Source: Paraescarpia echinospica
Taxonomy: Eukaryota > Annelida > Polychaeta > Sabellida > Siboglinidae
Assembly (NCBI GenBank): GCA_020002185.1
Contig: CM034534.1
Coordinates: 29,792,888 to 29,856,887 of the forward strand
Length of the DNA stretch: 64,000 nt
Direction: 5' to 3'
Part shown: positions 29,718 through 41,929 of the stretch, piece by piece
Layout of the letters: every line of letters begins with the position of its first letter
Numbering within the stretch: the first letter of the stretch is position 1
Made by a program: the position numbers and the translations under genes
The notes under the pieces: generated by a model
The model's input: only the letters and a program-made list of their open reading frames with translations
The model's database searches: none
What the model was told of the DNA's origin: nothing

Positions 29718-30603
29718 TGTTGCTAAACACGGCATGGAGCATCACAGTTATGCTGATGACATTCAAATCTACCTCACGGTTGAACGAGATGAATCAATTG
29801 TTGCGGCACTGGCTAAGGTAGAATTGTGTGTTGCGGAAGTGGCTGCATGGTTGACTAGAAACCAGTTAAAACTGAACACAGAGAAATCCGAGGCGATCGT
29901 TTTTTCTCCAGCGAAGAAACGCGGCACTCTGCCTGCCAATGTATACATCACAGTAACCGGCCATCGAATTCAACCATCATCGTGCGTGCGCAGTTTGGGT
30001 GTGCTATTTGATAGCAACCTGAAAATGGAACAGCAGATTGCCAACACTGTGAAAAGCTGCTACTATCATATTAGAAACATTGGGCGAATTCGGCCACAAC
30101 TGACGGAAGAATCATGCAAGACACTTGTTCACGCACTAGTGACATCCCGTTTAGATTATGGGAATGCACTTATTTATGGTCTCCCACACACGATGATGCA
30201 ACGTCTACAAAGGGTGCAGAACTGTGCCGCTCGCCTAATTACTCGCACGAGGAAATACGAACACATCACGCCCGTGTTGCAGCGCTTACACTGGCTACCC
30301 GTTCATTTGAGACCGACCTACAAAGTGCTGGTGTTTACGTATTGTGCCTTGAATTGTCTAGCACCGGACTACATAAGTGAATTAATTGGCTACCGTCCCA
30401 TCAACAGAACTCTACGATCTACCTCGCAGCCTCGCCTTTTGTTCATACCAGCCTCACAAACTGTTACTCATGGTGATCACCGTTTCGTGGTTTGCTCGGC
30501 GGTTCTATGGAACAATTTGCCTCCTACACTCAGGACAGCAACATCATTACAAGTGTTTAAAACACTTTTGAAGACTCACCTTTTTAAACAAGCGTTTTTA
30601 TAA
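29718..30603 (+). pseudogene. CR1/L2-type LINE reverse transcriptase, C-terminal half
   Basis: The open frame reads HSYADDIQIYL (RT catalytic YADD) near its start, then LKLNTEKSEAIVF, SLGVLFDSNLKMEQQI, HALVTSRLDYGNALIYGLP, RLQRVQNCAARLI, LHWLPVHLRPTYKVLVFTYCAL and VCSAVLWNNLPPTLR, ending HLFKQAFL. This is the typical C-terminal half of CR1/L2-group LINE ORF2. The 5' half is in the gap or absent, so it is a fragment, but with 289 open codons it appears young. Confidence 0.88.
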
Positions 30604-30960
30604 TTCACCGACGAGGACATTTTATGTGCTTTCTATTGATACATATATTTTTTATTTTATTAGTTTCTTAACATATTTATGGTTATTCTTCTTGTATAAA
30701 TGAAGGTATTTATAGTAGGTTTTTTTTTAAGAATGTCTTAATTTGTTTAAACGTTTTTTTAATTATCTATCTTTTTTTTATAATTATATTTAAGGTAATG
30801 GTATATTTTTTACATATTTATTTCTTAGTTAGCATTTTTTTTTTTTTTTTTTTAATGTATAATACTATTATATACGTGTGCATGTATGTAAAGCGCCCGA
30901 GGGCAATTTTAATTGATTGGGCGCTATATAAGTACTTTTATTTATTTATTTATTTATTTA
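30604..30960 (+). mobile_element. 3' UTR and tail of CR1/L2-type LINE
   Basis: T-rich 3' UTR, then a GC hairpin (GCGCCCGAGGGC...GGGCGC near 30892-30925) followed by TATATAAGTACTTTTATTTATTTATTTA, the simple-repeat tail typical of this group. Confidence 0.75.
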
Positions 30961-31059
30961 TCATGTGGAAATAATAACCATACATAGCAAATACGTGCAT
31001 ACAAACAAGCCACACATAACAATGCGAATGACACACCCAAATGCTTTATCCATAATGTA

Positions 31060-33720
31060 TTTCTTGTGTTTGCTTATCTATTTCCGGACGTTGCAGCCTT
31101 GGTGGATTGTCTATAGACGGCTCTTTCGTTTGCCAGTCTCATCACTCGCCAGACGTCTGCTTCCATCCATTCCTCTATGTCCTTCCCCCATTGTCTCCTA
31201 AGTCTTCTTCTGCTGCCTTCCACTTTTCCTTCCATTTTTAGTCTCTCTGGAGACTGATGCCGTTTCACATGGCCGAAATAACTTAGTTTCTGTTTCTTTA
31301 CAAAGTTCAATAAAGTCCCGGGTATAACACCAAGCTCATCTGCGATGGATTCGTTAGTTCTACGTTCAGTCCACGAAACTCGTAATATATTTCTATAACA
31401 CTTGTTTTTAAATGCATTTATACGTTTAGTAATGTTCTTATTACGAGTCCAGGTTTCGCATCCATGCGTAGCCATTGGAAATATGCAGACTCGAATAATT
31501 CGTAGTTTCATATCTTTGTTCGTTGCTTTCCACAGCTTCTTCATCTCCGTCAACTTTTTACTCGCCATTGCCAACCTCCGCTTCATCTCTTTCGTCCCAT
31601 CTCCATCCGCTTCTATCAGTGACTCCAGATATTCAAAGCTTTCCACTCGTTCTATTTCCTCGCCTGAGACTTCTGATGGTTCTCGACATCCCTTCACATC
31701 CATAATCTTAGTCTTATTTACGTTTAGTTTCAATCCTTTCATCTCGCTGTGCTCTTTAACAGTAGTTATCAGTTTATCCAATCCTTCTTTTGTATCTGAT
31801 ATTAACGCTGTGTCATCGGCATATCTCAATTCATATATCTCCTGTCCATTCACTTTCAGTCCATTAAAAAACTTGCTTCTCGTGTCAGTCTCGACTTCTC
31901 TCATGATATTCTCTGTGTATAGACTGAATAGGTGGGGGGGGGGACAAAATGCACCCCTGTCTCACTCCCTTGCCGACTGGGAACCAATCTGTGGTACCAC
32001 ACTCTAATCTCACTGCAGACTGCTGTCCAACATATACATTTTGGATAAGTGATGTAATGTTCTGGTCAAATCCCATGTGTATCAAGGTTTTCCAGAGTTG
32101 TTGATGACTAACATTATCAAAAGCTTTTGAATAATCTATGAAACAGATCCTAAGGTCATGATTGAATTCTCTGCATTTCTGAATTAACATCTTCGGGTTG
32201 AAAATGTGATCTCTTGTTCCTCTTCCAGTCCGGAAACCAGCTTGTGTTCTGTTGACTCTTCATTATGATTTTTAGCATAATTTTGCTCGCATGGCTGATG
32301 AGGGATATAGTCCTGTGGTTTGAGCATTCTTGTATGTCACCTGAACGCAAAGGCTCAAGTTCATCTTCTGGTTCTGTCCTCCCTCTGTCTTCATCCATGT
32401 CTACCTCTTCTGTTTCTTCTTTCTTAAACATGCTTTCACAATATTGCTTCCATCTTTCAAGTATGTCATCGCTTTCTGTCAGAGTCATTCCCGTTTCATC
32501 TTTGATAACGCCAAGTCTAGGTTTGAACGATTGTGTCATAGACTTGATTTCCTCGAACATACTGCGACTATCGTTCCTTCTCATACATAGTTCTATCTTT
32601 TCGCATTTCTTCTCTAGATATTTCTTCTTGTCTTCCTTACACATTCGTTTAATCATCTTGCACTTCTCTCTGTATTTCTCATAATAATTCTCACTCATTT
32701 CTTTGTTCTTCTTTAACTCTTTCCTTTCGTCAATCATCTGCAGTGTGTCTTTCCTTATCCATGGTTGTTTTTGCATCCTCTTTTTAGTGAAGTATTTGTC
32801 AGCTGATTCCATAATGATGTTCCTAATTTCTACTGCCAACTCCTCTGGTTCCTTCTCGTCAGCCACTGTCTGTAATACTCCGAAACGGTTTATAACCTCT
32901 ACTCGGTATCCTTCTTTGATATCACTGACGTCATACCTCATTATCTCTTTCCCTCTCTTCATCTTTCTTAATTTTATCGCAATCTTGGCGCTTAGCAATT
33001 CATGGTCACAGCCACAATCGGCTCCCGGTAATGTCTTTGTTTTTGTTTTGGTATCAGTATAAAGTCGATTTGATTTCTGTTCCGACCATCTGGTGTTGTC
33101 CAGGTGTACAATCTTCTTTGATGTTGTTTGAAGAAAGTATTAGTGATCATCAGTTCATTCTCTATGATAAACTCAACAAGTCTATCTCCTCTCCCATTTC
33201 TCTCGCATTGTCCATATTTCCCGATATTTCCATTTTCTTCTTCGTTTTGACAACTGCCAACTTTTGCATTGAAATCACCCATCAGTACTACCATGTCTCT
33301 CCTGTTTACCTCGTCAAATGTTTGTTGCAGTGTATCATAAAACGTTTCTATTACATCGTCGTCTGCAGGGCTCGTTGGTGCATAAATTTGAATACATGTT
33401 ATATTCGTGGGTTTTGCTCGTATTCGTATGGTAATAATTCTGTCATTGACCGGATTGTATCCTAATGGTGCATTTTCAGTTGTCTTTGACAGCTAGAACG
33501 CAACACCACTCATCCCTGGCTTAGTTGCTCCTGAGTATACAAACTTTCCTCCTGAATCCGGGCGAAAGTGTCCTTGTCCGGCCAACCTGTGTTCCGCAAT
33601 CCCTAATATATCTACCCCATATCTTTCTACTTCCGTGTTACCATTTGTAATGTTCCATCACTCGTTTTTTTAATGTTCCATGTTGCCACATGGATTATCC
33701 CTTTTAGCTTTTTGTTGCTG
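31060..33720 (-). pseudogene. RTE-type LINE ORF (endonuclease to RT), decayed
   Basis: Read on the minus strand: an endonuclease part (ATWNIKK near 33680; IAEHRLAGQGHF near 33590; PLGYNPVNDRIITIRIRAKP near 33440; MVVLMGDFNAKVG at 33294), then a long linker, RT motifs (CFIDYSKAFDNVSHQQLW near 32130; GVRQGCILSP near 31965; LRYADDTALISD near 31830) and a C-terminal region (HGCETWTRNKN; ILRVSWTERRTNESIADELG). The style is that of RTE/BovB-like LINEs, often mis-annotated as craniofacial development protein 2. Several frameshifts and stops (for example near 33495 and 31960) make it inactive. Confidence 0.8.
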
Positions 33721-34340
33721 ATTTTACCTCCCGCACAGTCGGGCATACTACCGTCATCAGCTCTGCCGTTACTTCCAATATCTCCAAGCTCTTCCCCAGT
33801 ATGTGTCGTCCTATCCAGCCTGGGGGCTCACCACTAGGACCTCTCTTGCTGTCTGTATTCTCCATCAAGGTTTCTTGGGCTAATACAGCGGTAGTTGCCC
33901 ATTGCTTTCCGCTGGTTTGTGTATGGTTAACTCCATTATTCCTTGACTAAAAAGTCTTGCACCGCAGGACAGCGGGTCACCGGTCCTTCCACGTGCGTCT
34001 TGGTAGGTACCTTGCAGCCTGGTGAAAGGATGTTGCTGTTTCGCATTTGTAGCCGGGGTGTAGCCAATCGGCTGGCCGCCTACTCCTCCGAGACAGTCTT
34101 TGTGTACTGAGGGCAGACGTCCCTCGACTCAATAGGCATTAGCCTACAAGCCTTACTCATGTAGTTTTGCTGGTCAGCCGAGACCATTGCCCGGGGTGTG
34201 ACCACTGCCGCACACTAGCAGTTCCTAGGAGCCATACATGAGCTAGATAGACTGTGGGAACCATTGGTTAGAGCCTCCACAGTAGTGGAGCGGCTGCCCA
34301 TCACCAAAGGGACTATCCCTCCAGGTTCTACCCTGTATTT
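33721..34340 (-). mobile_element. Probable 5' region of the RTE-type LINE
   Basis: GC-balanced sequence upstream (on the minus strand) of the endonuclease start, without a supportable ORF. It is assigned to the LINE by continuity only. Confidence 0.4.
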
Positions 34341-34700
34341 AGCTCATTTAATTCGATTTAATTCAAACTATAGGGCATATACACATTTCACTTATTTTGT
34401 AGCCGATGCTACTGGATGACATTTAATGAGTATTTATTAATTTAGTAATTAGTATTTAACTTATTAATTGCATTATTTGCATAATTGTGTTTATTTATAT
34501 AATTTAAGACAGTATAGTGGATTTTACTTAGTAGTAATGATTGCATAGTATTTTTAAACAATATATCGTATCATGTTATTTATTTATTTATTTGCATTAA
34601 CCATTGCGCCCCAGAACAATTATTTGGATGGGGCGCTATATATGAAATAAATAATAATTATTATTATATAATCATTTCTTGTTGTATTTAACCTATTTAG
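34341..34700 (+). mobile_element. AT-rich stretch with LINE 3' tail
   Basis: Ends with a hairpin-forming GCGCCCC...GGGGCGC segment near 34600-34637 and then TATATATGAAATAAATAATAATTATTATTAT. The layout matches the tail at 30890-30960, so a second, mostly decayed member of the same LINE group is inferred. Confidence 0.55.
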
Positions 34701-34887
34701 TTGGTTTTAACATAATGTATATACATTTATTATTACCTATATTTTATTTTGTATAGCCTTTGAGCAAGTATTTTACTCGGATACACGACGCATCATTTAA
34801 CTTTTAATGCTTAAATTAATATTTTAATAGAATTGAATAATATTCAATTTCAAGTTTGACGTGGGTCATGGATATAGCCTACACTTG

Positions 34888-35020
34888 TTTGGGCCGAATT
34901 CACCAAAGACAACGGGACGTCGTACTCGGGGCCGAATTCACCTGAGTTTTGGGCCGAATTCACCAATCGTTGTGGGCCTAATTCGCCGAGCCGAATTCAC
35001 CGAGGGCCGAATCGTCCAGT
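34888..35020 (+). repeat. GGGCCGAATTCACC motif cluster
   Basis: Five or six variants of GGGCCGAATTCACC occur at irregular spacing. The reverse complement of the motif occurs at about 57998-58115. Function unknown, perhaps the end of a non-autonomous repeat. Confidence 0.5.
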
Positions 35021-35148
35021 ATGACTACTGTTATAATAGCTAGGTGGAAGCATTTCTGAATCTGCTTTGTAGAGATATGTGGTGTATAAATAAATTTTGA
35101 TTTTTTTTAATTTGATTTGGTATGCAATGACAGTATGCTAGAGCTGTT

Positions 35149-36009
35149 TCATAACTTGATATATTCACACGATGCACATATTAATATCAACGTTGGTGTG
35201 TAACTCAAAATAGCCCGGTAATTTCCGGACCTCACCTGGAAGTAGAGGCCAATGATTTGATGAGCATGCCCGGCTCGCATCGGTTCCGCGCCGTAGCGGA
35301 GAAGAAGCAACATGGCGGGGCGTTGATTGAGTGACAAGCGAGGAGTACTAACCCTGCTCGAGAATATCGGCATCTCGACAAATGGCACCTTGGAGTAGTA
35401 ACTTGTGTATGACGGTTGTTGGCAGTCGGTGACGGGATACTCGCTCAGCTCAACCGGCACAGTGATGCGAGTTGCTTGCAACAAGAAATACTCCAACACC
35501 TTCAAGTAGCGTTGACAGATCGTCCTGAACGTGTGCATGTTCTGGAAGGGATATATGATCGGGTAGACGTCAAACGGGAATGTGAGCGGGTCGAGGAAGA
35601 TAACAAAGCTATCGAAGCCTGCGTCGCAGAGGAACACCGACATTAGTATGTCCGCCAGCAGTTCCGGCTCGTCGTCAATATTGTACTTCTGGCAGATGTG
35701 CGCCGCTAGGACGATCACCGGATGTGTGGTGCACACATGGACGCTGTGACGTCGATTGAAACGGACGGCATCGCCAATCACTGTCGTTACAACTTTCTTA
35801 TAGTTGCCGCTTGCTTTTATGTAGCGATAAAGCGAGTTCTTGATCCGGCTCATTCGAACGCTCCGGCGGAAGCATTCCGGCCCGTGGAGACGGAGCAAAT
35901 GTTCGAAGATGTTTAACGACATTTGAGGAGTCTCTATCAGCCAAACAAGGACTTGTCCTGCGGTTTGCCGACATCTGAACGCGGTAATAGTGCAGCGTGA
36001 CGTCATCAT
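35149..36009 (-). CDS. Unrecognised 286-aa ORF in left inverted-repeat arm
   Basis: The long open frame has a coding look: NIFEHLLRLHGPECFRR, RIKNSLYRYIKASGNYKKVV, HPVIVLAAHICQKYNI, IFLDPLTFPFDVYPIIYPF and a C-terminal LLLLRYGAEPMRAGHAHQII. The last segment faintly recalls an ankyrin repeat, which is not enough to name a family. The related segment in the right arm (44050-44953) is interrupted by an insertion, a stop and a frameshift. It could be a host exon caught in the duplication or part of a mobile element. Confidence 0.4.
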   Translation of the reverse strand: MMTSRCTITAFRCRQTAGQVLVWLIETPQMSLNIFEHLLRLHGPECFRRSVRMSRIKNSLYRYIKASGNYKKVVTTVIGDAVRFNRRHSVHVCTTHPVIVLAAHICQKYNIDDEPELLADILMSVFLCDAGFDSFVIFLDPLTFPFDVYPIIYPFQNMHTFRTICQRYLKVLEYFLLQATRITVPVELSEYPVTDCQQPSYTSYYSKVPFVEMPIFSSRVSTPRLSLNQRPAMLLLLRYGAEPMRAGHAHQIIGLYFQVRSGNYRAILSYTPTLILICASCEYIKL

Positions 36010-36268
36010 GCAAACGACGGCGTGTAAACTTAACGCTTTGGTTGGTCATGGCGCTAAAATAACTAAGCAATCAAACTATATCTTCTCCTGCATGTGATGA
36101 GTGTGAAGTCGTATTGTGTTATTATATACCTCTATTTGTTTGTGGCTTTCGAGAAGCGTTAACAGATGAGAGGAATTGACGTGTTTTATAGAAGCGCATT
36201 TACTTGCAATTAAATTATAATAAAAGTTAAAATAAGCTTATCTAATTATAATAAAAGTCTGTTCGTAA

Positions 36269-36934
36269 CTATATTTTAAATCCGTTTTTGGACGTAGAGG
36301 TGCAGACTGTGACAGTAAAAGCTGGAGAGTCGATTGGTTTCACGTAAGTTACCTTTGTTGAAAAAATCACAAAGCTGTCAATTTGTAATGCGGTTGGATG
36401 CATCAACAAATTCCACGCTGCATCTTGCGGTAACCGGACATGCTTTTGTTGCTTAGGTGCGTGCGAATCAACTAAGCTGACCAGCATATTATCGTATTGA
36501 TCAACCAGTTCCTCTACGTTCAACAAGTCAAGATCATACGAGCGGAACAGTGACATGTCTTGTTAAAAAGACACTGCATCAATGGTGCATAACTTGCAAT
36601 ATTTGATTTTCATCAAACCAGTGCGATGTTGAACAATGTTTATGTAGAAACTCACCGCAAAGTGGTCAGAAAGGCCCATGTCCGTAACGGTAACATTTCG
36701 AATAAGGTGTTCGTCCGTGCTGCGGGTCATGAGTACATCCAACGTGTGTCCTTTCCTGTGGGTTGGCCCGCGAACATGCAACACCATTCCTGGGACATTC
36801 AAAGAATTGATCAGTCGATGTGCATCAACATTTGCAGCGTTGTCAATATGAAAGTTCAAATCTCCCATGATAATCAGAGATCCAGGTTTTATGGCATGCT
36901 GGTCGATTAAACGGTCCCATTCTTCAAAAAACAC
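36269..36934 (-). pseudogene. CR1/L2-type LINE endonuclease fragment, left arm
   Basis: Two adjacent frames read FFEEWDRLIDQ, LIIMGDLNFHIDN, VRGPTHRKGHTLDVLMTRS and MGLSDHFAVSF, the apurinic-type endonuclease of CR1/L2 LINEs, then a linker (LDLLNVEELVDQYDNML; LVDSHAPKQQKHVRL). There is no RT next to it and the frames are interrupted. Confidence 0.75.
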
Positions 36935-37172
36935 AGTTGTTCACAAGCCATTTTTCATTGATGGCGGCGGGCGGTAAATGACAACGATTCTCATGGATGA
37001 CGTTATGAATAATTGTTTATTCCCCTCGTCTGATTATCACACTAACTATTTATTCCCGTCATCTGATTGGGTCCAATGGTTACGCTATTACTAACATCAA
37101 CCACAACTAACTCAAACCATAGCTAATTATATATAATGACATTAATACAGTGACGAGGAACGAAATTCATAT

Positions 37173-37380
37173 TGGGGGGGGGGGGGCTACAGCGCCACTG
37201 CAAACTTTTCGCCGTCGCCAATGTTCACATCGTCCTTCACCTTGTGGCTGTCTCGGTTGGCTCGATTGTTACATCGGAAGCCGGGGGGGGGGGGGGGGCA
37301 GAACATTTACATTTCCACCCGCCATTGACGCTCGCCACAAAAACAAACATTCCCGTTCACATTTAATGGGGGGGGGGGCA
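37173..37380. repeat. Poly-G tracts in left arm
   Basis: Three G runs of 9-15 nt (near 37173-37187, 37282-37298 and 37369-37378), matched by C runs in the right arm. They have quadruplex potential and are prone to sequencing error. No gene is seen between 36950 and 37500. Confidence 0.7.
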
Positions 37381-37501
37381 GAAATATGTCTGCTCCCCGT
37401 CTATGCATTAATATGTTATGATATTTCACACTAACTATTTATTCCCGTTGCCTAATTGGTTCCAACCATTACGAACTCGACCTTAGTGTATAGGATGATT
37501 A

Positions 37502-37693
37502 CTAAAGGTAACTTGTGTACTTTGCAGATAAAATATAATAACGGTAGTGTTTTGACATTGGGTAGTGTCTTGAGAGTACGTTGGGATTGTGTTTTGAACT
37601 GAACAGTGGTGTTTTGAAGGTACGCTCCTCGATGTAGATTATAAACAGCACTGGGCTGAGGCTGTCACCTTGATGGGTGCCTATTGTTGTCAC
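37502..37693 (-). pseudogene. Reverse-transcriptase fragment, left arm
   Basis: The short reading TTIGTHQGDSLSPVLFIIYIEE matches the RT motif with QG-SLSP that is common in LINE and other polymerases. It is too short to classify and is followed by unrelated codons. The right-arm copy is at 42699-42890. Confidence 0.55.
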
Positions 37694-37756
37694 GAATGAC
37701 GGACACTCATCGACTGATATGAGTGGTTAGTCTACGACTTGTTTGACCAAACTAGG

Positions 37757-40450
37757 CTATTCTGATCTATGCAGATTCATGGATAGTCATGTTGTTAGAA
37801 CAGGTGAATCACAAGATGGCGCACACAATGTCGGCGCCGATTGATTGTTTGTGAGATCAACAGTGTGAAAAAATTATTATCATGTGTGCAACACAAACGG
37901 GCATATATACGAAATAACATGACAATAAATACTATAGATAATATGTTTTCATATACACATTATATGCTTCATCAAGTGCCTTAAATGCTACAATGATCCA
38001 GTGGCCCCGTGCCATACGTATCATAACAACGGTTCAAGTACAGTACAGTACAGTACAACGTAGTACAGTAATGACGGTGAATTGGAAACGGGTGTTGTTG
38101 AAGTGAGAACATTTGTTTCTAATTGTAAATGATTACGTCTTAAGTAGCCACGGTTGGCTGTGGCCAGTTTACTCCCCCGTGGTGCGCTTCGTTAATAAAT
38201 ATTTTAACTATTACATATAATTGTGAGATAAGTAACGAAACAATAAGATTTATTTCTAATACTTTGACAATTGCATAATAACCTAATTAATAGAACACGC
38301 GTAAGTATATCTGTATTGAGACTGGCAAGATGTTCAATAGACATCACGATATAGTGCGTGTGTATAAATATGTCTGGCTGTCTGTATGTATATGTGTTTC
38401 TGTCTGTCTCTGCGTCTGAATAACTATGTGTCTGCCTTGTCCTTGATCTCGCGCGTGTTGAACTAAACATCACGACATCTACTAACCAACCTTCCACAGT
38501 GCGTGGTTCTGCGCCAACCATCCGCGAAATGCAAACCCTGCTAGATGTCTGTTTTGTCCGACTATCTGGCGATGTTACAATACGCAAGAATCCCAGTTTA
38601 ACTGGTATTGCTTCACCTGAAGAACGATTTTGCTTTGCACAAACGTGGCAACTGCGCTCCTTCCGAATTAATACTGGCGGTTGTTTAACCCTGGTCGGTC
38701 AACTGACAGCTGTCACGCGTTTACAAATAGCCAGGTGCATTGACAGAAGCGCTCGCTCGGCAGGGTTTGTTACATAATAGAAGCTAAATTGGATAACTCC
38801 GTGTTGGCGAGCGACCATATCAGGATTGTTGGAAGAATTTACGCGATGCTTAGAATGCTCACGATAATTGAAATAACGTGCTGATTTGATGAATCGAACC
38901 ATGAGAAGTCCGTGAGCGAAAAGTGTTTGACGTGTAATTGCAGGAGAATTGGCTTTATATCTCCTGTCAAATGCTGCACTCGTCTAATAGAAGCATCAAA
39001 ACTCATTGGCGTAGAGCTTTACGACATTATTTTCGGCGCATTACAATTTCAATCGCGGAAAAGCCATATATTTCCTAAATATAATGTCAACATTCACATG
39101 CTAATCAGGAGTGGCTGTATTTTAGTAACGTTAATAATTAATTCCATGTGACATGTGTATGTTTGTGCGTGTAACATTGGTTGGCTCCATCCTTATAGTA
39201 TGTTACGCTAAATTAAGATTTTGAGACCCCCACCCGTTTGTAATGCTTCATAACACTGACCTGCTTACCTCCTAAAAGGACATTCTTTTTGAAAAGGACC
39301 CTAGGGCTATCTATCATGGTACATAAGAACTAGAATAAAGTACAAGATCAAATGATAAATTACTAGAATAAAGTACATGTATAACTAACAATAAACAATA
39401 ATACATCAATTGTTCAAGTTTAGACCTACTTTTAATAGGTGTGATTTCTGATAGGGGGAGGGGCGCAGGCGACAGCTGCGCGAGTGGTCGTGCCTGACTG
39501 TCAAACGGAGTTCAAGTTCTTCTCAACCTATTTCGGTTTCTAAAATTGGGCAATCTCGTTCACCCTACTTTGCCTGTTTGTTTCGTAAGAGGCCACACAT
39601 GTGGTATACTTTATATCATTGGCGTTTCATTACCTACTGCCTGAACCGTTGGTCATCAAGTGAGATATGTGAAAAAAATGATACAGATTTCCATACAATG
39701 ACAATTTCCTTTCAATTGTCAAATGAACAACATGCCGGATGTGTCCGAAAATTGATTTTTTTAAAGCTAATTATTTATATCGTTCTCAAAACCTACACTT
39801 TTATTGGTAACAAAATACGTCAATGGAAAAGAAATATGCATGTTCCTAACTGAGTCCATGCAATTTTAGATTCCAAAAAATGAAAGCGTCGCCTTTCTGC
39901 TAAGCACCAATTTTGCACCAGTAAGATCATCAGTTACTTTAAATAACTGCTGGAGCTGAACACGAATCAAAATGCCATCATGAAATCCTACATGGAAGTG
40001 AAATGCCTCACACAACTGTACTCACGGAGCGCAAGAAGCCAGCTTCATTGTTAATAGAACAAACATGAAAACAACCAAATGTACACACCAATCTGAAACA
40101 CATTCTATTAGCATTGTCAACAGTAAATGTAAAAGGGTTTGTGTCAACTCAAACACAATTTGTGGCAATGGTACTGTTCACCATCCACCTGGGATACTAA
40201 CTGCCCGTGACGCATCGCATAGAATTAGCTTGAGTTATGTTTTATAAATAAACTGAACCGGGGTAAACCACGTGATTGTGTATATGAATGACTGTCCGTG
40301 TTCACAAGATATTATTCTTTGTTATCCAAGTTTAGACAAATACAACATCCAATTTCTCTCCGTGACAATTTACATCATCGGGTGTTAAAATAACATTTGT
40401 TTTCCGATCGATGTGTTCGGTACGATTTTGGTTTGCTACAAGTTGGTCAC
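37757..40450. other. Loop of inverted repeat, left part, no supported gene
   Basis: AT-rich DNA with microsatellite-like CAGTA repeats near 38040. ORFs of 60-130 codons (for example 38499-38777 and 39578-39853) lack recognisable domains. A tRNA-like segment near 39455-39530 has a degenerate A box (GCGCGAGTGG) and B box (GAGTTCAAGTTC) and may be an old SINE. Confidence 0.4.
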
Positions 40451-40455
40451 TGGCA

Positions 40456-40800
40456 CGCACAGACACGCACAGGCACGCGCAGGTACGTGCCAGGATCATC
40501 AAGCACGTGCTGGCACCCGCTGTTGCGCGCTGGCACGCACAGGCACGCACATGCACGCACAGGCACGCACAGGCACGCACAGGCACGCACAGGCACGCAC
40601 AGGCACGCACAGGCACGCACAGGCAAGCACATGCACGTACAGGCACGCACAAGCACACACAAGCACGCAAAGGTACGGGCAGGCCCGCGCATGCACGCAC
40701 AGACACATACAGGTATGCAGAGACGCGCACCGATATGAACAGACACGCACAGACTCGTGCACACAAGCACGCATGCGCGCGCGCACAAATATTGACATCA
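40456..40800. repeat. Minisatellite, 10-bp unit GGCACGCACA
   Basis: About 30 units of AGGCACGCAC with variants, best preserved at 40540-40625. Because a 10-bp repeat is read in three phases, it produces Thr/His/Arg- or Cys/Val/Ala-rich ORFs in almost every frame, none of which I consider genes. Confidence 0.9.
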
Positions 40801-41630
40801 TGTCATGACCTTGGATATGCAACATGAAGTAATTCGCAACAGTGACTTACCCAATACGTTTGTGACATTCGTAGACAACCGTCCGTATCCTTAGGATGTG
40901 CTTTCTGTACGATTCTCTTGTTGACTGCGGAACAGTTGCGTAACAGCCCTGCGTTTTTTCAAATGTTTAACTGAAACGGGTTATGTACCATTAAGTAGTG
41001 TTCGACGGCGGGAAATCCACGTATAATCCACTAATTAAAACCAGGAAGAACGACGAGGTTGGTTCTCTTCGATACCAAATGGCGTTACATGTGCGCACGA
41101 CACGTGAATCGTTTGCCCAGGTGTGTGATCGATTCTTCGTGAATAGCTCGTCTGTTGCTTGTGTCTGTAAACAAAACCCTTCTATTGGCGGGGGAGGGGG
41201 CACAGTCTGTTGCAATTCATGGACATACATAATTATTTGTAATGTTCCAATCTCTACAATGTTGACTCTTTCCAGCAGAGCGAGCATTGTGGATTCCATA
41301 GTCGAAGCACGGTTGACATAGTTCTCAGGTATCGGTGGTTGTGTGCCAAGGCACAGACATATCGCTTCGCAGTCGAGATTCTTCGCATAGACATGAGCCG
41401 AGCATTTGATACATGAGACGAGACAAGCTGATGGAGATATTTCCAACCGTCACTGAAGAGTTGGAAATTCGAATGATAAGACTTTTTGTAAACATATCAC
41501 TCGCACCTTGGACGTCATTCCGTGGCACATAGTGTTCAAACACAGTCTAGAGTTACGACAATGATCACCAGTTACATGTGATATTAATGACTACGTAATA
41601 CAGCGATTTTACCTCAATTAAGTTTTTTGT
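40801..41630. other. Loop of inverted repeat, right-centre, no supported gene
   Basis: Unique-looking DNA. ORFs at 40998-41321 and 40991-41446 overlap on opposite strands, contain no known motif and have unremarkable composition. Confidence 0.4.
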
Positions 41631-41690
41631 GTGGAGCGCAGTAAACTATCAATCGAGAGAACTCGGTTTCGAATCCTGTGCTCTCAGCTA
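41631..41690 (+). repeat. tRNA-like SINE head (candidate)
   Basis: GTGGAGCGCAGTAAAC is A-box-like and GGTTTCGAATCC is a good B box (41665-41676), spaced as in a tRNA. The cloverleaf is imperfect, so a tRNA-derived SINE is more likely than a tRNA gene. Confidence 0.4.
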
Positions 41691-41929
41691 TATGACTGAT
41701 TCCCTGGGCATAGACAGTGATGGATAATTATATGTACGAATACTCTTCGCGCATTAACTGCAGAGTGGCTGAATGCTTCCTAGAGAAGTCTCGATGGTAT
41801 TCGATTAAACAAGACTGTCAGAAGTAAAGGACCAAGCGCTTTGAGCAGTCCAAAGGAATGGGTACTGCAATATATAAGTACTTACTTTCTTGGGCTCTTG
41901 AGATTCACGTATGTACACGTGTTGGCCTT

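Larger units (their letters stand above)
35056..37756. repeat. Left arm of 10-kb inverted repeat
   Basis: About 2.7 kb that recur in reverse complement at 42636-45047. The outer border (CTGAATCTGC) and inner border (CCAAACTAGG) were found by eye. Identity is high across ORF, LINE fragments and spacer, broken by a segment of about 0.5 kb (35845-36340) missing from the right arm and by the right arm's 191-bp insertion. Confidence 0.85.

Noticed and set aside
28587..29821. Very long ORFs across the N run
   Set aside because: Artefact of translating ambiguous bases.
40332..40827. Overlapping ORFs in several frames (Cys/Val/Ala-rich or Thr/His/Arg-rich)
   Set aside because: Product of the 10-bp minisatellite, which is stop-free in several frames.
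40991..41446. 151-codon ORF in the inverted-repeat loop
   Set aside because: No domain, overlaps another ORF on the opposite strand, and composition resembles random sequence.
41631..41690. Functional tRNA gene
   Set aside because: A and B boxes are present but a complete cloverleaf with paired acceptor stem is not. A SINE head fits better.
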